The notes: a model not told the origin generated them from the letters alone. DNA of 64,000 nucleotides from Chrysosporum bergii ANA360D (GCF_029891735.1 NZ_JANQDH010000032.1:1-64000); one strand, 5' to 3'; shown: positions 1 to 8,826, numbered from the stretch's first letter. Program-made: numbers and translations.

Positions 1-33
1 TATTTCTATGTGTTTGGTTTGATTCAATTTGTC

Positions 34-51
34 GCTTTGCTACCGCGAAGC
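34..51. repeat. Short GC-rich palindrome (REP-like)
   Basis: GCTTTGC-TACC-GCGAAGC forms a 7-bp stem (one G-U pair) with a 4-base loop. It lies just beyond the broken 3' end of the decarboxylase-like gene. Hairpins of this composition are common dispersed repeats in filamentous cyanobacteria. It may mark the repeat-rich DNA that replaced the missing gene end. Confidence 0.45.
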
Positions 52-85
52 CCGCCCACTATTTGTGCTAGTTGTGTCACTTATT

Positions 86-1201
86 TCAGTACACAAATAC
101 TATAATATAGCGATCGCCTGTGCCAGTTGCGTAAGTCCTGAGTTCATAATGGTTCTTTTCGTACAGAACATCAACACTGTCGCAAGTTGGACCAGCTATG
201 ACTACTTTCTCAGTACAACCATTGTATTTGGGAGCAACAATACGATATCTGATACATTCGTCCATTGTTTCAATCAAACCTCCAAATTTACCAATATCAA
301 CAAAGACCCAAGAAAGATGCTCGTGTTGAAAGCTTTTTTTGCTGATCAACACAACTTCTGTCAAGATTGTACCTGCATCAGCAACTAAAGACCTTCCAGG
401 CTCCATCATGATTTCTGGAATTGAATTTCTAAAGTGACGATTCAATGATTCTTTAATTACATCCGTATAACTGTTGGTGTCTAAAATAGGTGATTGATAA
501 TGAGCAGGAAACCCTCCTCCCAAATTAATCATCTTTAACTCGACGCCTTCTAAACGCAACCTAACAAAAAGTTGTGCCACCTGACTGATAGCTACATCAA
601 ATTGATTAGGATTGCATTGTTGTGAGCCTACATGAAAAGCAACACCATAAGGATATAAACCTAATTCTTTGCTCTGCAAGAGCAAATGATGAGCCGTCGA
701 AACTTCACATCCAAACTTTTTAGATAGTGGCCATTCTGCACCGCAGTTATCAACAAAAATACGACAAATAACTTTTGAGCCTGGAGCTACAGTCGCAATT
801 TTTTGCAATTCCTCTAAACTATCAAAAGTAAATAACCTAATTCCTGAATTGTAGGCATAGGCAATGTCTTGAGTTTTTTTGATAGTGTTGCCATAAGAAA
901 TTCTATCTGGAGGTATATTAATTTCTAGGCATTGGTCTAGCTCACCAATACTGGCAATATCAAAACAAGAACCTAAATTCGCCAATAATCTCAATATCGG
1001 TTGAGCAGGATTAGCTTTGACGGCATAATAGATTTTGGCACTAGGAAGCAGAGTAGCTAGATTTAGATATTGTTGTTTAACTTCATCTAAATCAATAACT
1101 AAATAAGGAGTAGGAAGATTCTTTTGCAGGAAATCATCAATTTTATTTTGATGTTGCGTTCTACCACTATTACTGAGTGTTGATGTATTAAGCACAGTCA
1201 C
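86..1201 (-). CDS. Type III PLP decarboxylase (ornithine/lysine decarboxylase-like), C-terminally truncated
   Basis: Alanine-racemase-fold PLP enzyme of the ornithine/diaminopimelate decarboxylase family, expected to decarboxylate a basic amino acid to a polyamine. Visible motifs: the PLP lysine K62 in YYAVKANP, HVGSQ near 190-194, the phosphate-binding GGGFP near 228-232, EPGRSLVADAG near 267-277, and the active-site cysteine C340 in GPTCDSVD. Similarity stops at about residue 354 (YEKNHYEL). The last 17 codons run into repeat-like DNA containing a GCGATCGC site, so about 30 residues of the C-terminal beta domain, including its usual PLP-contacting end, are missing. Activity is therefore doubtful. 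It stands alone, with a Pho box and a -10 element directly upstream. The family assignment is firm; the exact substrate is not. Confidence 0.75.
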   Translation of the reverse strand: MTVLNTSTLSNSGRTQHQNKIDDFLQKNLPTPYLVIDLDEVKQQYLNLATLLPSAKIYYAVKANPAQPILRLLANLGSCFDIASIGELDQCLEINIPPDRISYGNTIKKTQDIAYAYNSGIRLFTFDSLEELQKIATVAPGSKVICRIFVDNCGAEWPLSKKFGCEVSTAHHLLLQSKELGLYPYGVAFHVGSQQCNPNQFDVAISQVAQLFVRLRLEGVELKMINLGGGFPAHYQSPILDTNSYTDVIKESLNRHFRNSIPEIMMEPGRSLVADAGTILTEVVLISKKSFQHEHLSWVFVDIGKFGGLIETMDECIRYRIVAPKYNGCTEKVVIAGPTCDSVDVLYEKNHYELRTYATGTGDRYIIVFVY

Positions 1202-1231
1202 ATTATTTACCTCTAAATGTTCACATTAACC

Positions 1232-1237
1232 AGTATA
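1232..1237 (-). promoter_or_regulatory. -10 element of the Pho-box promoter
   Basis: TATACT on the minus strand lies 8 bp downstream of the Pho box and about 31 bp before the ATG of the decarboxylase-like gene. A PhoB-type activator bound immediately upstream of a -10 with no recognisable -35 is the usual arrangement of such promoters. Confidence 0.5.
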
Positions 1238-1245
1238 TACTCCTT

Positions 1246-1286
1246 AAGTTAAGAGAAGGTTAAGAACAGGTTAACAAATAGTTAAA
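1246..1286 (-). promoter_or_regulatory. Pho box (four 8-bp units, 11-bp period)
   Basis: Read on the minus strand, four octamers TTTAACTA, GTTAACCT, CTTAACCT and CTTAACTT are each separated by 3 bp, so TTAAC recurs exactly every 11 bp. This matches the known cyanobacterial SphR/PhoB operator (repeated pyrimidine-TTAA-pyrimidine-pyrimidine-T/A with 3-bp spacers). It sits 45 bp upstream of the decarboxylase-like start codon and predicts induction under phosphate limitation. Confidence 0.75.
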
Positions 1287-1372
1287 TTTTGTACTGAATT
1301 CTTTATAGTATTAATTGATGCTAAGACTTATCGCTCTAATTCACGCGAATTCAGGGCTAATGTAAAAATAAA

Positions 1373-1392
1373 GAACCTGTTGGCACAGGTTC
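1373..1392. terminator. Probable bidirectional terminator
   Basis: GAACCTGT-TGGC-ACAGGTTC gives an 8-bp stem with a 4-base loop. It is flanked by an A-rich run on the left (a U tract for minus-strand transcripts) and by a T-rich stretch from 1401 on the right. It probably ends the tpiA-folP transcript, which runs on the minus strand and stops 166 bp before it. The rest of 1287-1557 holds no recognisable gene. Confidence 0.55.
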
Positions 1393-1557
1393 AAATAACT
1401 ATCTTTTTTATTAGTTCAAGTTGCTAGACCTTGATTATGTGTAAGTAAATTATGTTTACCTAAAAATCTTTAGAGGATGTTTAATATAATCGCTAACGTG
1501 ATGATCTGGGGTGCGATCGCCTACGACACTGGCAAAGCCAATGGCTGTGAGAGGTGG

Positions 1558-2406
1558 TCAAACTTCTGGTCGTAACAGTGCATCAGCTACCAGTGATACA
1601 TCGCGCATTTCTTCAACATCGTGAACACGGAGAATATCAGCACCATGAGAAATAGCAGCACAACAAGCGGCTGCTGTTCCCCAAACCCGTGCTTTGGGGT
1701 CTGGTTGATTTAGGATGCGACCAATAAAGCTTTTCCGGGATGGTCCTACTAAAATAGGGCAATTTAGGGCTTTTAATTTACCCAAGCGCCGGAAAATTTC
1801 TAAATTCTGCTCATAGTTTTTGGCGAAACCAATCCCCGGATCAATAATAATTTTTTTCTGATCAACCCCTACACTTGTGGCGGCTAAAATTTGTGCTGCT
1901 AAAAAACTAGAAATCTCCGGGATTAAATCTTGATAATTAGTCATTTGCTGCATTGTCTCTGGTGTTCCCCGGATGTGCATCAACACAATTGGCACATCTA
2001 AACTGGCCAGTGTGGGCAGCATTTCTAAGTCAAAGGTGCCACCGGAAATATCATTAATCATATCCGCCCCCGCTTCTATAGCTGCCTTAGCTACAGCAGA
2101 CCTAGTAGTATCTACGGAGATGGGAACTGTAATTTCTGGTCGGAGAACTTGCAATACAGGTATTACCCGATTCAGTTCTTCTGCAAGAGTGATTTGCTTG
2201 GCTCCTGGTCGAGTTGATTGACCACCCACGTCGATAATGTCAGCGCCGGCTGCTACCATTGCTTTTGCCTGTGCTAAAGCCCGATCGCTATGATTAAACG
2301 CCCCGCCATCGCTGAAACTATCGGGTGTGACATTTAAAACACCCATAAGATAGGTTCGCTGTCCCCAGATAAAACAGCGTTCTCTAATAATTAACTGGTT
2401 TGACAT
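1558..2406 (-). CDS. folP: Dihydropteroate synthase
   Basis: Condenses 6-hydroxymethyl-dihydropterin pyrophosphate with p-aminobenzoate in folate synthesis, in the cytosol. It is a complete TIM-barrel enzyme of about 282 residues with all signature loops: GVLNVTPDSFSDGG, DVGGQSTRPGA, SVDTTRS, NDISGG, VLMHIRGTPETMQ, DPGIGFAKN and VGPSRKSFIG. The start is placed at the ATG opening MSNQLIIRE; an in-frame ATG at 2427 would add seven residues but has no better ribosome site. It lies 81 bp downstream of tpiA on the same strand, so the two are probably co-transcribed. folC, a later folate gene, is elsewhere in the window (24.3 kb). Confidence 0.95.
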   Translation of the reverse strand: MSNQLIIRERCFIWGQRTYLMGVLNVTPDSFSDGGAFNHSDRALAQAKAMVAAGADIIDVGGQSTRPGAKQITLAEELNRVIPVLQVLRPEITVPISVDTTRSAVAKAAIEAGADMINDISGGTFDLEMLPTLASLDVPIVLMHIRGTPETMQQMTNYQDLIPEISSFLAAQILAATSVGVDQKKIIIDPGIGFAKNYEQNLEIFRRLGKLKALNCPILVGPSRKSFIGRILNQPDPKARVWGTAAACCAAISHGADILRVHDVEEMRDVSLVADALLRPEV

Positions 2407-2487
2407 AATGATTTCCGCAAAACTCATTAAAACTCATGGATGCACGCCTTCCCCAGCTTGGCCAGGGAAACAGCGTGAGACATGAGA

Positions 2488-3225
2488 TTATTTGTAGTTG
2501 ACTTTGTAGTTGACAATGCGAGCAAAACTGGCAGGTTCAAGACTTGCACCGCCCACGAGAGCGCCATCAATTTCTGGTTGAGCCATAATCTCATCAATAT
2601 TATTGGGCTTTACTGAGCCTCCGTATTGAATAGAAACATGGGGATTATTCAACTGACTACGAATTAAGCCAATTACCCGATTAGCTTCTTGTGCTTCACA
2701 AGTGTCGCCAGTACCGATGGCCCAAATTGGTTCGTAGGCAATTACTAGACTGTTCTGATCCACATCTATCAGGTCTTTATCTAGCTGGCTGGTAATTAGT
2801 GATTCAGTTTCCCCTGCATCGCGTTGTTCTTTAGTTTCGCCTACACATAAAATTGGTGTGAGACCGTACTTTTGAGCGGCTTTCAGGCGCAGATTAACCG
2901 TTGCGTCTGTTTCACCAAAGTATTGTCGTCTTTCACTATGACCGACAATGACAAAACGTACACTAAGTTCTGTCAACATGGGGGCAGAAATTTCACCTGT
3001 GTAGGCTCCATTTTCCTCCCAGTGAACATTTTGCGCTCCCAACTGGATGCGACTACCATGCAAACTTTTGGATAAAACGTTTAAGTTAGTGAAAGGAGGA
3101 CACAATACTACTTCTCGTTCCGGGGGTGTTTCCTCCAAGTGGGGCAGAAATCCCTGTAAAAAGTCTTGGGTTTCTGCCTGGGTTTTGAACATTTTCCAGT
3201 TACCGGCAATAACTATTTTCCGCAC
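2488..3225 (-). CDS. tpiA: Triosephosphate isomerase
   Basis: Interconverts glyceraldehyde-3-phosphate and dihydroxyacetone phosphate in glycolysis and the Calvin cycle. The N-terminal AGNWKM, catalytic His in VGHSERR, catalytic Glu in [11 protein letters not shown], and phosphate-binding YGGSVKPNN and GALVGGASL are intact. I chose the GTG at 3225 (product starts [12 protein letters not shown]; 245 residues, as usual for the family). The longer ORF from 3315 only adds 30 residues derived from TTGGTCA-type repeat DNA. The C-terminus ends VNYKVNYK because a 12-bp sequence is duplicated at 2488-2511; relatives usually end near the first copy. Confidence 0.95.
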   Translation of the reverse strand: MRKIVIAGNWKMFKTQAETQDFLQGFLPHLEETPPEREVVLCPPFTNLNVLSKSLHGSRIQLGAQNVHWEENGAYTGEISAPMLTELSVRFVIVGHSERRQYFGETDATVNLRLKAAQKYGLTPILCVGETKEQRDAGETESLITSQLDKDLIDVDQNSLVIAYEPIWAIGTGDTCEAQEANRVIGLIRSQLNNPHVSIQYGGSVKPNNIDEIMAQPEIDGALVGGASLEPASFARIVNYKVNYK

Positions 3226-3342
3226 AGGTGATTTAGTCAAGATTCTCAAGCTACTAGATGCAATTTTCAGTTTATGACGTTTTGTTGGTAATTGGTCATT
3301 GGTCATTAGCCCCAAATTTTAAATTTCACATTTCAAATTGAT

Positions 3343-4803
3343 ATGACTTCCACATTACCTTCTCCTGAACCATCACATGGCCCTTCGCCCAACTGGGAAG
3401 AAGAACTAGATAGTGCTATTTTCAGTTTTGACCATATTCAAACGGAACTCAACTATAAACAAGCACAAACGGCACTACGCCACTTAGTCACTAATCTTGA
3501 CCTGACTCCCCAGGAAAAGAGAGGATTGGAAATTGAACTGGCTGATTTAGAAGCTATGCTGGGTAAGTTAGACAGGATGGTGGTGCAAATTGCTGCTTTT
3601 GGCATGGTGGGGCGGGGTAAGTCCTCTCTATTAAATGCCTTGGTGGGACAATCGGTGTTTGAAACTGGCCCCCTGCATGGAGTCACCCGTGATGCCCAAA
3701 AAGTTAACTGGTGTATTAGTGAGGAAACTATTGGCCAAAATGAACGGGCTTTACGGGTAACTTTACCTGCCGGTGGTGAATCTCAGGTAGAACTAATTGA
3801 TACTCCTGGCTTAGACGAAGTAGATGGTGAAACCCGGGCGGACTTGGCTGAACAGGTGGCAAAGCAAGCAGATTTAATTTTGTTTGTTATTGCTGGGGAC
3901 ATGACTAAGATAGAACATGAGGCTTTGTCTCAATTGCGGGAATGCGGTAAACCGATAATTCTGGTATTTAATAAAGTAGACCAATATCCTGAAGCTGACC
4001 GCATGGCAATTTATCACAAAATCCAAGATGAAAGGGTGCGGGAGTTGCTCACCCCTTTAGAAATCGTCATGGCAGCTGCTTCACCATTGGTAAAGACGGC
4101 AATTATTCGCCCTGATGGTACTAGGGCAGCACAATTACGCGCTAGTAAAGCCCGGGTTGAAGAACTGAAGGTGAAAATTTTGGAGATTTTGCACCGTGAA
4201 GGTAAAGCTTTGGTGGCTCTGAATACCATGCTTTATGCTGATCATGTCAATGAGCGGTTAGTACAAAGAAAACTGATAATTCGTGAAGAAAATGCTAATC
4301 AGTTGATTTGGAAGGCTGTGATGACTAAGGCGGTGGCTATCGCTATCAATCCAGTTACGGTAGTAGATATACTGAGCAGTATAGTTATTGATATTTCGCT
4401 GATTTTAGGTTTATCTAAACTCTATGGCATCCCCATGAGTGAAAGTGGTGCTGTGCAATTACTACAAAAAATCGCTCTGAGTATGGGCGGTATCGGTTTT
4501 AGTGAGTTGTTGGCAAATTTAGGTTTGAGTGGATTAAAAACTCTGTTGGGTGTTTCTGCATCGGCTAGTGCCGGCGCTACCTTTGCCCCTTATGTATCTG
4601 TGGCTATTACTCAAGCAGGGGTGGCTGGGGTTTCTTCCTATGGTATTGGACAGGTTACTAAAGTTTATTTGGCTAATGGGGCAACATGGGGGGATGAAGG
4701 ACCCAAAGCAGTGATTAGTCGGATTTTAGCCAACCTTGATGAAAAATCTATCCTTAACCGTATTAAAGAGGAATTACAACGGAAGGTAAGACTTAAATAC
4801 TAA
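3343..4803 (+). CDS. GTP-binding protein with C-terminal DUF697 region
   Basis: A 486-residue Era/TrmE-like GTPase fused to a hydrophobic C-terminal DUF697 region. G motifs are intact: P-loop GMVGRGKSS at 87-95, switch I threonine in GVTRD near 113-117, DTPG at 153-156, NKVD at 210-213, and AAAS as the G5 loop. Residues from about 325 onward contain long apolar stretches consistent with membrane insertion. Similar proteins are widespread in cyanobacteria but their role is unsettled. The gene is divergent from tpiA, with only about 115 bp between the chosen tpiA start and this ATG. The family call is secure; the physiological role is unknown. Confidence 0.8.
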   Translation: MTSTLPSPEPSHGPSPNWEEELDSAIFSFDHIQTELNYKQAQTALRHLVTNLDLTPQEKRGLEIELADLEAMLGKLDRMVVQIAAFGMVGRGKSSLLNALVGQSVFETGPLHGVTRDAQKVNWCISEETIGQNERALRVTLPAGGESQVELIDTPGLDEVDGETRADLAEQVAKQADLILFVIAGDMTKIEHEALSQLRECGKPIILVFNKVDQYPEADRMAIYHKIQDERVRELLTPLEIVMAAASPLVKTAIIRPDGTRAAQLRASKARVEELKVKILEILHREGKALVALNTMLYADHVNERLVQRKLIIREENANQLIWKAVMTKAVAIAINPVTVVDILSSIVIDISLILGLSKLYGIPMSESGAVQLLQKIALSMGGIGFSELLANLGLSGLKTLLGVSASASAGATFAPYVSVAITQAGVAGVSSYGIGQVTKVYLANGATWGDEGPKAVISRILANLDEKSILNRIKEELQRKVRLKY

Positions 4804-4874
4804 AGCGGTGGGAAAAATTAGGTTTCTAAAAACTCTTTGGTAACAGAATTATTACTCACTCTTGCTATTTCTTA

Positions 4875-5084
4875 TTACAAGATTGACACTCCCCACCCAA
4901 TAAGGCGGGGGATTCCAGCATCACTGACGCTCCTTGCTTTCACAACTGTAGTTTTAACACCTAGGGTATGGTATATTAGAGGTACTAAATGCCCAAGGCG
5001 ATTAAAATCGCCAACAGCTAACCCCCATGTGTGAAGCCATTAGCTCTGCTCGCCGTTGATATTTCGGTCATAAGTTGAAATACT
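4875..5084 (-). pseudogene. Relic of IS200/IS605-type tnpB 3' end
   Basis: The minus strand reads, with frame breaks, a zinc-ribbon/RuvC-like DRNIN remnant followed by a tail ending KARSVSDAGIPRLIGWGVS and a stop at 4875-4877. Tails of this kind, overlapping a CCCCGCC...GGTGGGG hairpin, are typical of the right end of cyanobacterial IS200/IS605 elements. No intact transposase is nearby. It fills the gap between the GTPase and the SRPBCC gene. The assignment rests on the tail pattern and hairpin only. Confidence 0.4.
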
Positions 5085-5111
5085 AAACAGGAATCAAAAT
5101 CAAAATATAGA

Positions 5112-5564
5112 ATGTCCCGAGTTTTTGAACAATCAATTCAAATTAATGCCGCAGCTTCAGTGGTAGAACGCTGCATTACTGATTTAACACTCATGCACCG
5201 TTGGCTAAATCCAGCCTTGTGTTGCGAACCTGTGGGGGAGGCTTGGAGTACTGAGCTTGGCGGTCAAAGTCGCTTTGTGATTCAAATTCCTCTACTTAAA
5301 CCCAGTTTATATAGTGTGGTGGTAGAACGGGAACCTGGTTTAGTTGTTTGGCAATTTCAGGGATTTTTCCAGGGGCGCGATCGCTGGGAATGTCAACCAA
5401 TACCACAAGGAACTCTTCTTGTCAACCGTTTTGAGTTCCATATTCCTAACCCGATAGTTAGTTGGGGATTTAACAATTTTGCTGCTGCTTGGACTCAAGC
5501 AGATATGCAAGCCCAACTAGGTCGCTTGAAACGAGTTGCGGAGTCATTAGTCATTAGTCATTAG
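5112..5564 (+). CDS. SRPBCC-family (START/polyketide-cyclase-like) protein
   Basis: A 150-residue single-domain protein with the SRPBCC pattern: an initial strand (RVFEQSIQINAAASVVERCI), the helix-turn W in HRWLNP, central strands (VVEREPGLVVWQFQG) and a long C-terminal helix (AAWTQADMQAQLGRLKRVAES). Members bind hydrophobic ligands in a deep cavity; the ligand here cannot be predicted. The last five codons (LVISH) and the stop are formed by the GTCATTA repeat, so the native end was probably replaced or extended by repeat growth. No operon partner is evident. Confidence 0.75.
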   Translation: MSRVFEQSIQINAAASVVERCITDLTLMHRWLNPALCCEPVGEAWSTELGGQSRFVIQIPLLKPSLYSVVVEREPGLVVWQFQGFFQGRDRWECQPIPQGTLLVNRFEFHIPNPIVSWGFNNFAAAWTQADMQAQLGRLKRVAESLVISH

Positions 5565-5577
5565 TCATTAGTTATTG
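5543..5577. repeat. Seven-base tandem repeat (GTCATTA)
   Basis: Four perfect GTCATTA units followed by a degenerate fifth, overlapping the 3' end of the SRPBCC gene. Such short tandemly repeated heptamers are characteristic of Anabaena/Nostoc-type genomes. A related TTGGTCA run lies at 3285-3307. Confidence 0.85.
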
Positions 5578-5649
5578 GTTATATACTATGTAGTAGTGGG
5601 AGCATCCTGCTCCCTAGCGTTGAAAAAAATTCTAGCTAACCCCCAACCC

Positions 5650-5684
5650 AAAATCTAAAATCTAAAATCTAAAATCTAAAATTT
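5650..5684. repeat. Seven-base tandem repeat (AAAATCT)
   Basis: Four AAAATCT units and a degenerate fifth between the SRPBCC gene and tldD. It is immediately followed by A-rich DNA and the GAGGCT that serves as the tldD ribosome site region. Confidence 0.8.
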
Positions 5685-5705
5685 AAACAAAACAAGAGGC
5701 TATCC

Positions 5706-7178
5706 ATGCTCATAAGTACGCTACTTCAGTCCAACCAAATCCCCACACTACAATACTCATCCACCAGCGAGCGATTCGATGACACATGGGAAGCCCCATT
5801 GGCTACCCTTCTAGGACTAGGACGCGCCGCAGGTGCTGACTTCATCGAATTATTTTTAGAACGTCGTAACTATATTAGTTGTTTAGCCGAAGACGACGCA
5901 ATTACAAGTATTTCTCCCAGTTTAGTTACAGGTGCGGGAGTGAGGGTATTTCGTGGGAAAGCCGATTGTTACGTCAGCACCAATGATCTTTCCTTTTCTG
6001 GTTTAAAAGCAGCCTTAGAAAAAGGTCTTGCCATTTTGGGATTAGAACTACCCAGCCATAACGCCTTCATCCCAGAAATTAACCTAGAGTTACTCAGAGA
6101 CTACGCCACAAAAAGAGGTAAAGATGGATGGCTACCTTTGTGTAGTTCCATTCGAGAAATGGGAGAAATTCTGCTTGATGGAACTAGCCACCTCCAGCAA
6201 AAAGCCAACCATGTACAATCGCGCCGGGCTTCTTACTTCCGAGACTGGCAAGAAATTTTAGTTGCTGGTAGTGATGGTACATTTGCCCGGGATATTCGCC
6301 TCACTCAATCGGTAGGATTTAACCTGTTGTGTGCTGATGGTGCCCATCGCGCCTCTATCGGCGAACGGGCTGGTAATACGAGTGATCCTAACTTCCTGAA
6401 AACTTGGGATTATCAACAAGCATCAGAGCAAATTGCCGAATCTGCCGGAAAAATGTTGTATGCAGATTATGTAGAATCAGGTACTTACCCCATTATTATG
6501 GCTAATCACTTTGGTGGGGTAATCTTCCACGAAGCCTGCGGACATCTGCTAGAAACTACCCAAATTGAACGTAAAACTACTCCTTTTGCTGACAAAAAAG
6601 GTGAAAAAATTGCCCACGAAAGTTTAACAGCTTGGGACGAAGGTCGGACAGAAAATGCCTTCGGTACTATTGACATGGATGATGAAGGAATGCCAGCCCA
6701 AAGAACCTTATTAATTGAAAAAGGTGTTCTGAAAAACTTCTTAGCCGATAGAGCAGGCTCTGTTCGCACCGGACACCCCAGAACTGGAAGTGGTCGCCGC
6801 CAGGGTTATACTTTTGCTGCTGCTAGTCGGATGCGTAATACTTATATTGCTCCTGGGGAATACACCACAGAAGATTTATTAAACTCTGTTGATAAGGGCA
6901 TTTACTGTAAAAAAATGGGTGGTGGTAGTGTTGGCGCTACAGGTCAATTTAACTTTGGTGTAGATGAAGCTTATTTAATTGAAAATGGCCACATCACTAA
7001 ACCACTAAAAGGGGCAATCCTGATTGGTGAAGCCAAGGAAATCATGAACAAAATTTCTATGTGTTCCCAAGATTTGGAAATTGCTCCCGGCTTTTGTGGT
7101 TCTGTTAGTGGTAGTATCTACACCACAGTTGGACAACCCCACATCAAGGTTGATTCCATCACCGTTGGTGGTAGATGA
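5706..7178 (+). CDS. tldD: Metalloprotease TldD
   Basis: Zinc metallopeptidase subunit of the TldD/TldE (PmbA) heterodimer, which degrades or trims small peptides in the cytosol; known substrates in other bacteria are CcdA antitoxin and ribosomal peptides such as microcin B17. The zinc motif HEACGH is at residues 275-280, followed by the conserved GHLLE and, later, [10 protein letters not shown] and [19 protein letters not shown]. The length of 490 residues is normal. The non-catalytic partner pmbA follows 249 bp downstream on the same strand, separated by a MITE-like repeat inserted directly after the stop. No precursor-peptide gene is visible next to the pair. Confidence 0.92.
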   Translation: MLISTLLQSNQIPTLQYSSTSERFDDTWEAPLATLLGLGRAAGADFIELFLERRNYISCLAEDDAITSISPSLVTGAGVRVFRGKADCYVSTNDLSFSGLKAALEKGLAILGLELPSHNAFIPEINLELLRDYATKRGKDGWLPLCSSIREMGEILLDGTSHLQQKANHVQSRRASYFRDWQEILVAGSDGTFARDIRLTQSVGFNLLCADGAHRASIGERAGNTSDPNFLKTWDYQQASEQIAESAGKMLYADYVESGTYPIIMANHFGGVIFHEACGHLLETTQIERKTTPFADKKGEKIAHESLTAWDEGRTENAFGTIDMDDEGMPAQRTLLIEKGVLKNFLADRAGSVRTGHPRTGSGRRQGYTFAAASRMRNTYIAPGEYTTEDLLNSVDKGIYCKKMGGGSVGATGQFNFGVDEAYLIENGHITKPLKGAILIGEAKEIMNKISMCSQDLEIAPGFCGSVSGSIYTTVGQPHIKVDSITVGGR

Positions 7179-7180
7179 AT

Positions 7181-7284
7181 TTTAGCGAATTTTGCCCAAG
7201 TGAGCTACATCTTTAGGGAAGAGGCCTGCACTACAAGACTTTTACCATTTACATTTGTATCTCACTTGTTTAAGAAATTCTATC
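7181..7284 (+). mobile_element. MITE-like repeat, copy A
   Basis: About 104 bp that align almost end to end with the inverted copy at 24140-24240. Shared blocks are AATTTTGCCCAAGTGAG, ATCTTTAGGGAAGA and ACATTTGTATCTCAC. The termini are decayed (TTTAGCGAA and TTCTATCG against TATAGCA and TGCTATA). It lies between tldD and pmbA and may interrupt their ancestral spacing. Confidence 0.7.
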
Positions 7285-7427
7285 GTTGAGTCCGGTTGAA
7301 TCACAGCAGATAAACTAAAAAGTTTGATGCAAGAATCCACGGAAACTTTAGCCCTGACTCTTCCATGAATCAAAACCCTAAAACAAAAACACAACAACTA
7401 AAACACAAAAACTAAAATCCAAAATTT

Positions 7428-8774
7428 ATGACTATGCGTAACATTGGTGAAATCGCCAATAATGCCCAGGAAAATGCCACTAAGCTTGGCATTAAGAAGT
7501 TTGATATTTATGGTTCCATCATTGATGAAACTAGCGTCCAAGTAGACCAAGGTGAGCCAAAACAGGTTAAAGCCTCAAATCGTTCTGGGGTAACAGTTCG
7601 TGTCTGGAATGAAGAAAATACAATGGGTGTCACCAGCACCAGTGATGTAGATGCTAAGGGGCTAGAACTAGCTTTAAAAACAGCCTACGAAGCTAGTTTT
7701 TTTGGGTTGAAAGAAAATGTCCCTGATTTTAGCCCAGAAGCAACTGTTCCCATACACAATACACATCAGGAAAAAGCCCCCCAAGCGCCTGTGTCTGAGT
7801 TGATCAATAGTTTAATCTCAGCCGAAAAAGAACTGTTAGCGGCTCATGAGGCAATTAAGGGTGTGCCTTACAACGGTTTAGCTCAAAGAGATATTGACAG
7901 ATTTTATCTCAATAGCAATGGCGCAACTAGGACTGAATCTCATTCTTTGGCATCAATTTATCTATATAGCAAAACCGAAGAAGAAGGGAGAAAACCCCGC
8001 AGTGGTAGCGCTTTTAGAATTAACAGGAGTTTAAATAATCTAGATATCAATGGTTGTATCAAGGAAACAGCGGAGAAAACCATCAGTCATTTGAATTATG
8101 AAAAAGTTAAATCTGGTAAATATCTAGTTGTTTTTTCTGCCGATGCTTTTTTAAGTTTGTTAGGGGCATTTTCTAACTTGTTCAATGCTCAAAACATTCT
8201 AGATAACCAGAGTTTATCAAAGGCTGATGATTTAGGTAAACAAATTGCTTCACCCCTGCTGTCAGTTTATGATGATGTTCTGCACCCTGCTAATTTTGGG
8301 GCGGAAAGTTTTGACGGTGAAGGAACTCCCACTCGTCAAGTTGCGCTGATAGAAAATGGCATTTTAAAAAGTTTCCTCCACAGTGCGGGTACTGCTAAAA
8401 GAATGAATGCCCAACCCACAGGTAATGCTAGTATTGGTGCAAAAGTTAGCGTCAGTCCTCACTTTTATCATGTTTTTGCAGCCAATTCACCTGAACAGGC
8501 TTTGAGTTTGGATACTGCGGAAAATGTGATTTTCATTGATGATTTGCAAGCTCTCCATGCTGGAGTAAAATCTTTACAAGGTTCTTTTTCTCTGCCTTTT
8601 GATGGTTGGTTAGTTAACAAAGGTGTGAAGACTAGTATTGAGTCGGCAACTGTGGCTGGTGATTTCTTAGACTTGCTGAAGTCAATAGTTTATGTGGACA
8701 AGGAAGTAGAGCTTACCCCTGGTGGGGTGTGTCCTAAAATTTGGGTTGATCAACTTTCCATTACTGGGGAGTAA
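7428..8774 (+). CDS. pmbA: TldE/PmbA-family protein
   Basis: Partner subunit of TldD, with the same two-domain fold but no HExxxH motif, so presumed non-catalytic and involved in forming the substrate chamber. Family marks include VRVWNEENTMGVTSTSD near residues 54-70, FDGEGTPTRQVALIENG near 298-314, and the glycine-rich C-terminus ESATVAGDFLDLL. The length of 448 residues is normal. ATG codons at 7428 and 7434 are both possible starts. It probably shares a transcript with tldD unless the intervening repeat terminates it. Confidence 0.9.
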   Translation: MTMRNIGEIANNAQENATKLGIKKFDIYGSIIDETSVQVDQGEPKQVKASNRSGVTVRVWNEENTMGVTSTSDVDAKGLELALKTAYEASFFGLKENVPDFSPEATVPIHNTHQEKAPQAPVSELINSLISAEKELLAAHEAIKGVPYNGLAQRDIDRFYLNSNGATRTESHSLASIYLYSKTEEEGRKPRSGSAFRINRSLNNLDINGCIKETAEKTISHLNYEKVKSGKYLVVFSADAFLSLLGAFSNLFNAQNILDNQSLSKADDLGKQIASPLLSVYDDVLHPANFGAESFDGEGTPTRQVALIENGILKSFLHSAGTAKRMNAQPTGNASIGAKVSVSPHFYHVFAANSPEQALSLDTAENVIFIDDLQALHAGVKSLQGSFSLPFDGWLVNKGVKTSIESATVAGDFLDLLKSIVYVDKEVELTPGGVCPKIWVDQLSITGE

Positions 8775-8809
8775 TGAAGTACAAATATCAATGATCAAAC
8801 TCTTATGGT

Positions 8810-8826
8810 GCGGGCATCTTGCCCGC
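8810..8826. repeat. REP palindrome (GCGGGCA type)
   Basis: GCGGGCA-TCT-TGCCCGC, a perfect 7-bp stem. The same palindrome recurs at 13694-13710, 47875-47890 and 49620-49636, and in disrupted form near 38764-38827. Here it lies between the convergent pmbA and pyrB genes and may also work as a terminator. Confidence 0.8.

Noticed and set aside
29-388. 119-codon plus-strand frame over the decarboxylase-like gene 3' end
   Set aside because: It is antisense to a clearly conserved coding region, and its composition matches the reverse complement of that gene.
2488-3315. 275-residue version of triosephosphate isomerase
   Set aside because: The extra 30 N-terminal residues come from TTGGTCA-type repeat DNA; all homologs start at the [12 protein letters not shown] position.
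4837-5034. 65-codon plus-strand frame
   Set aside because: It lies over the tnpB relic on the opposite strand and has no start signal or family resemblance.
5706-8774. A RiPP system around TldD/TldE
   Set aside because: I found no short precursor-peptide gene or modifying enzyme next to the pair; the gap is occupied by a repeat.
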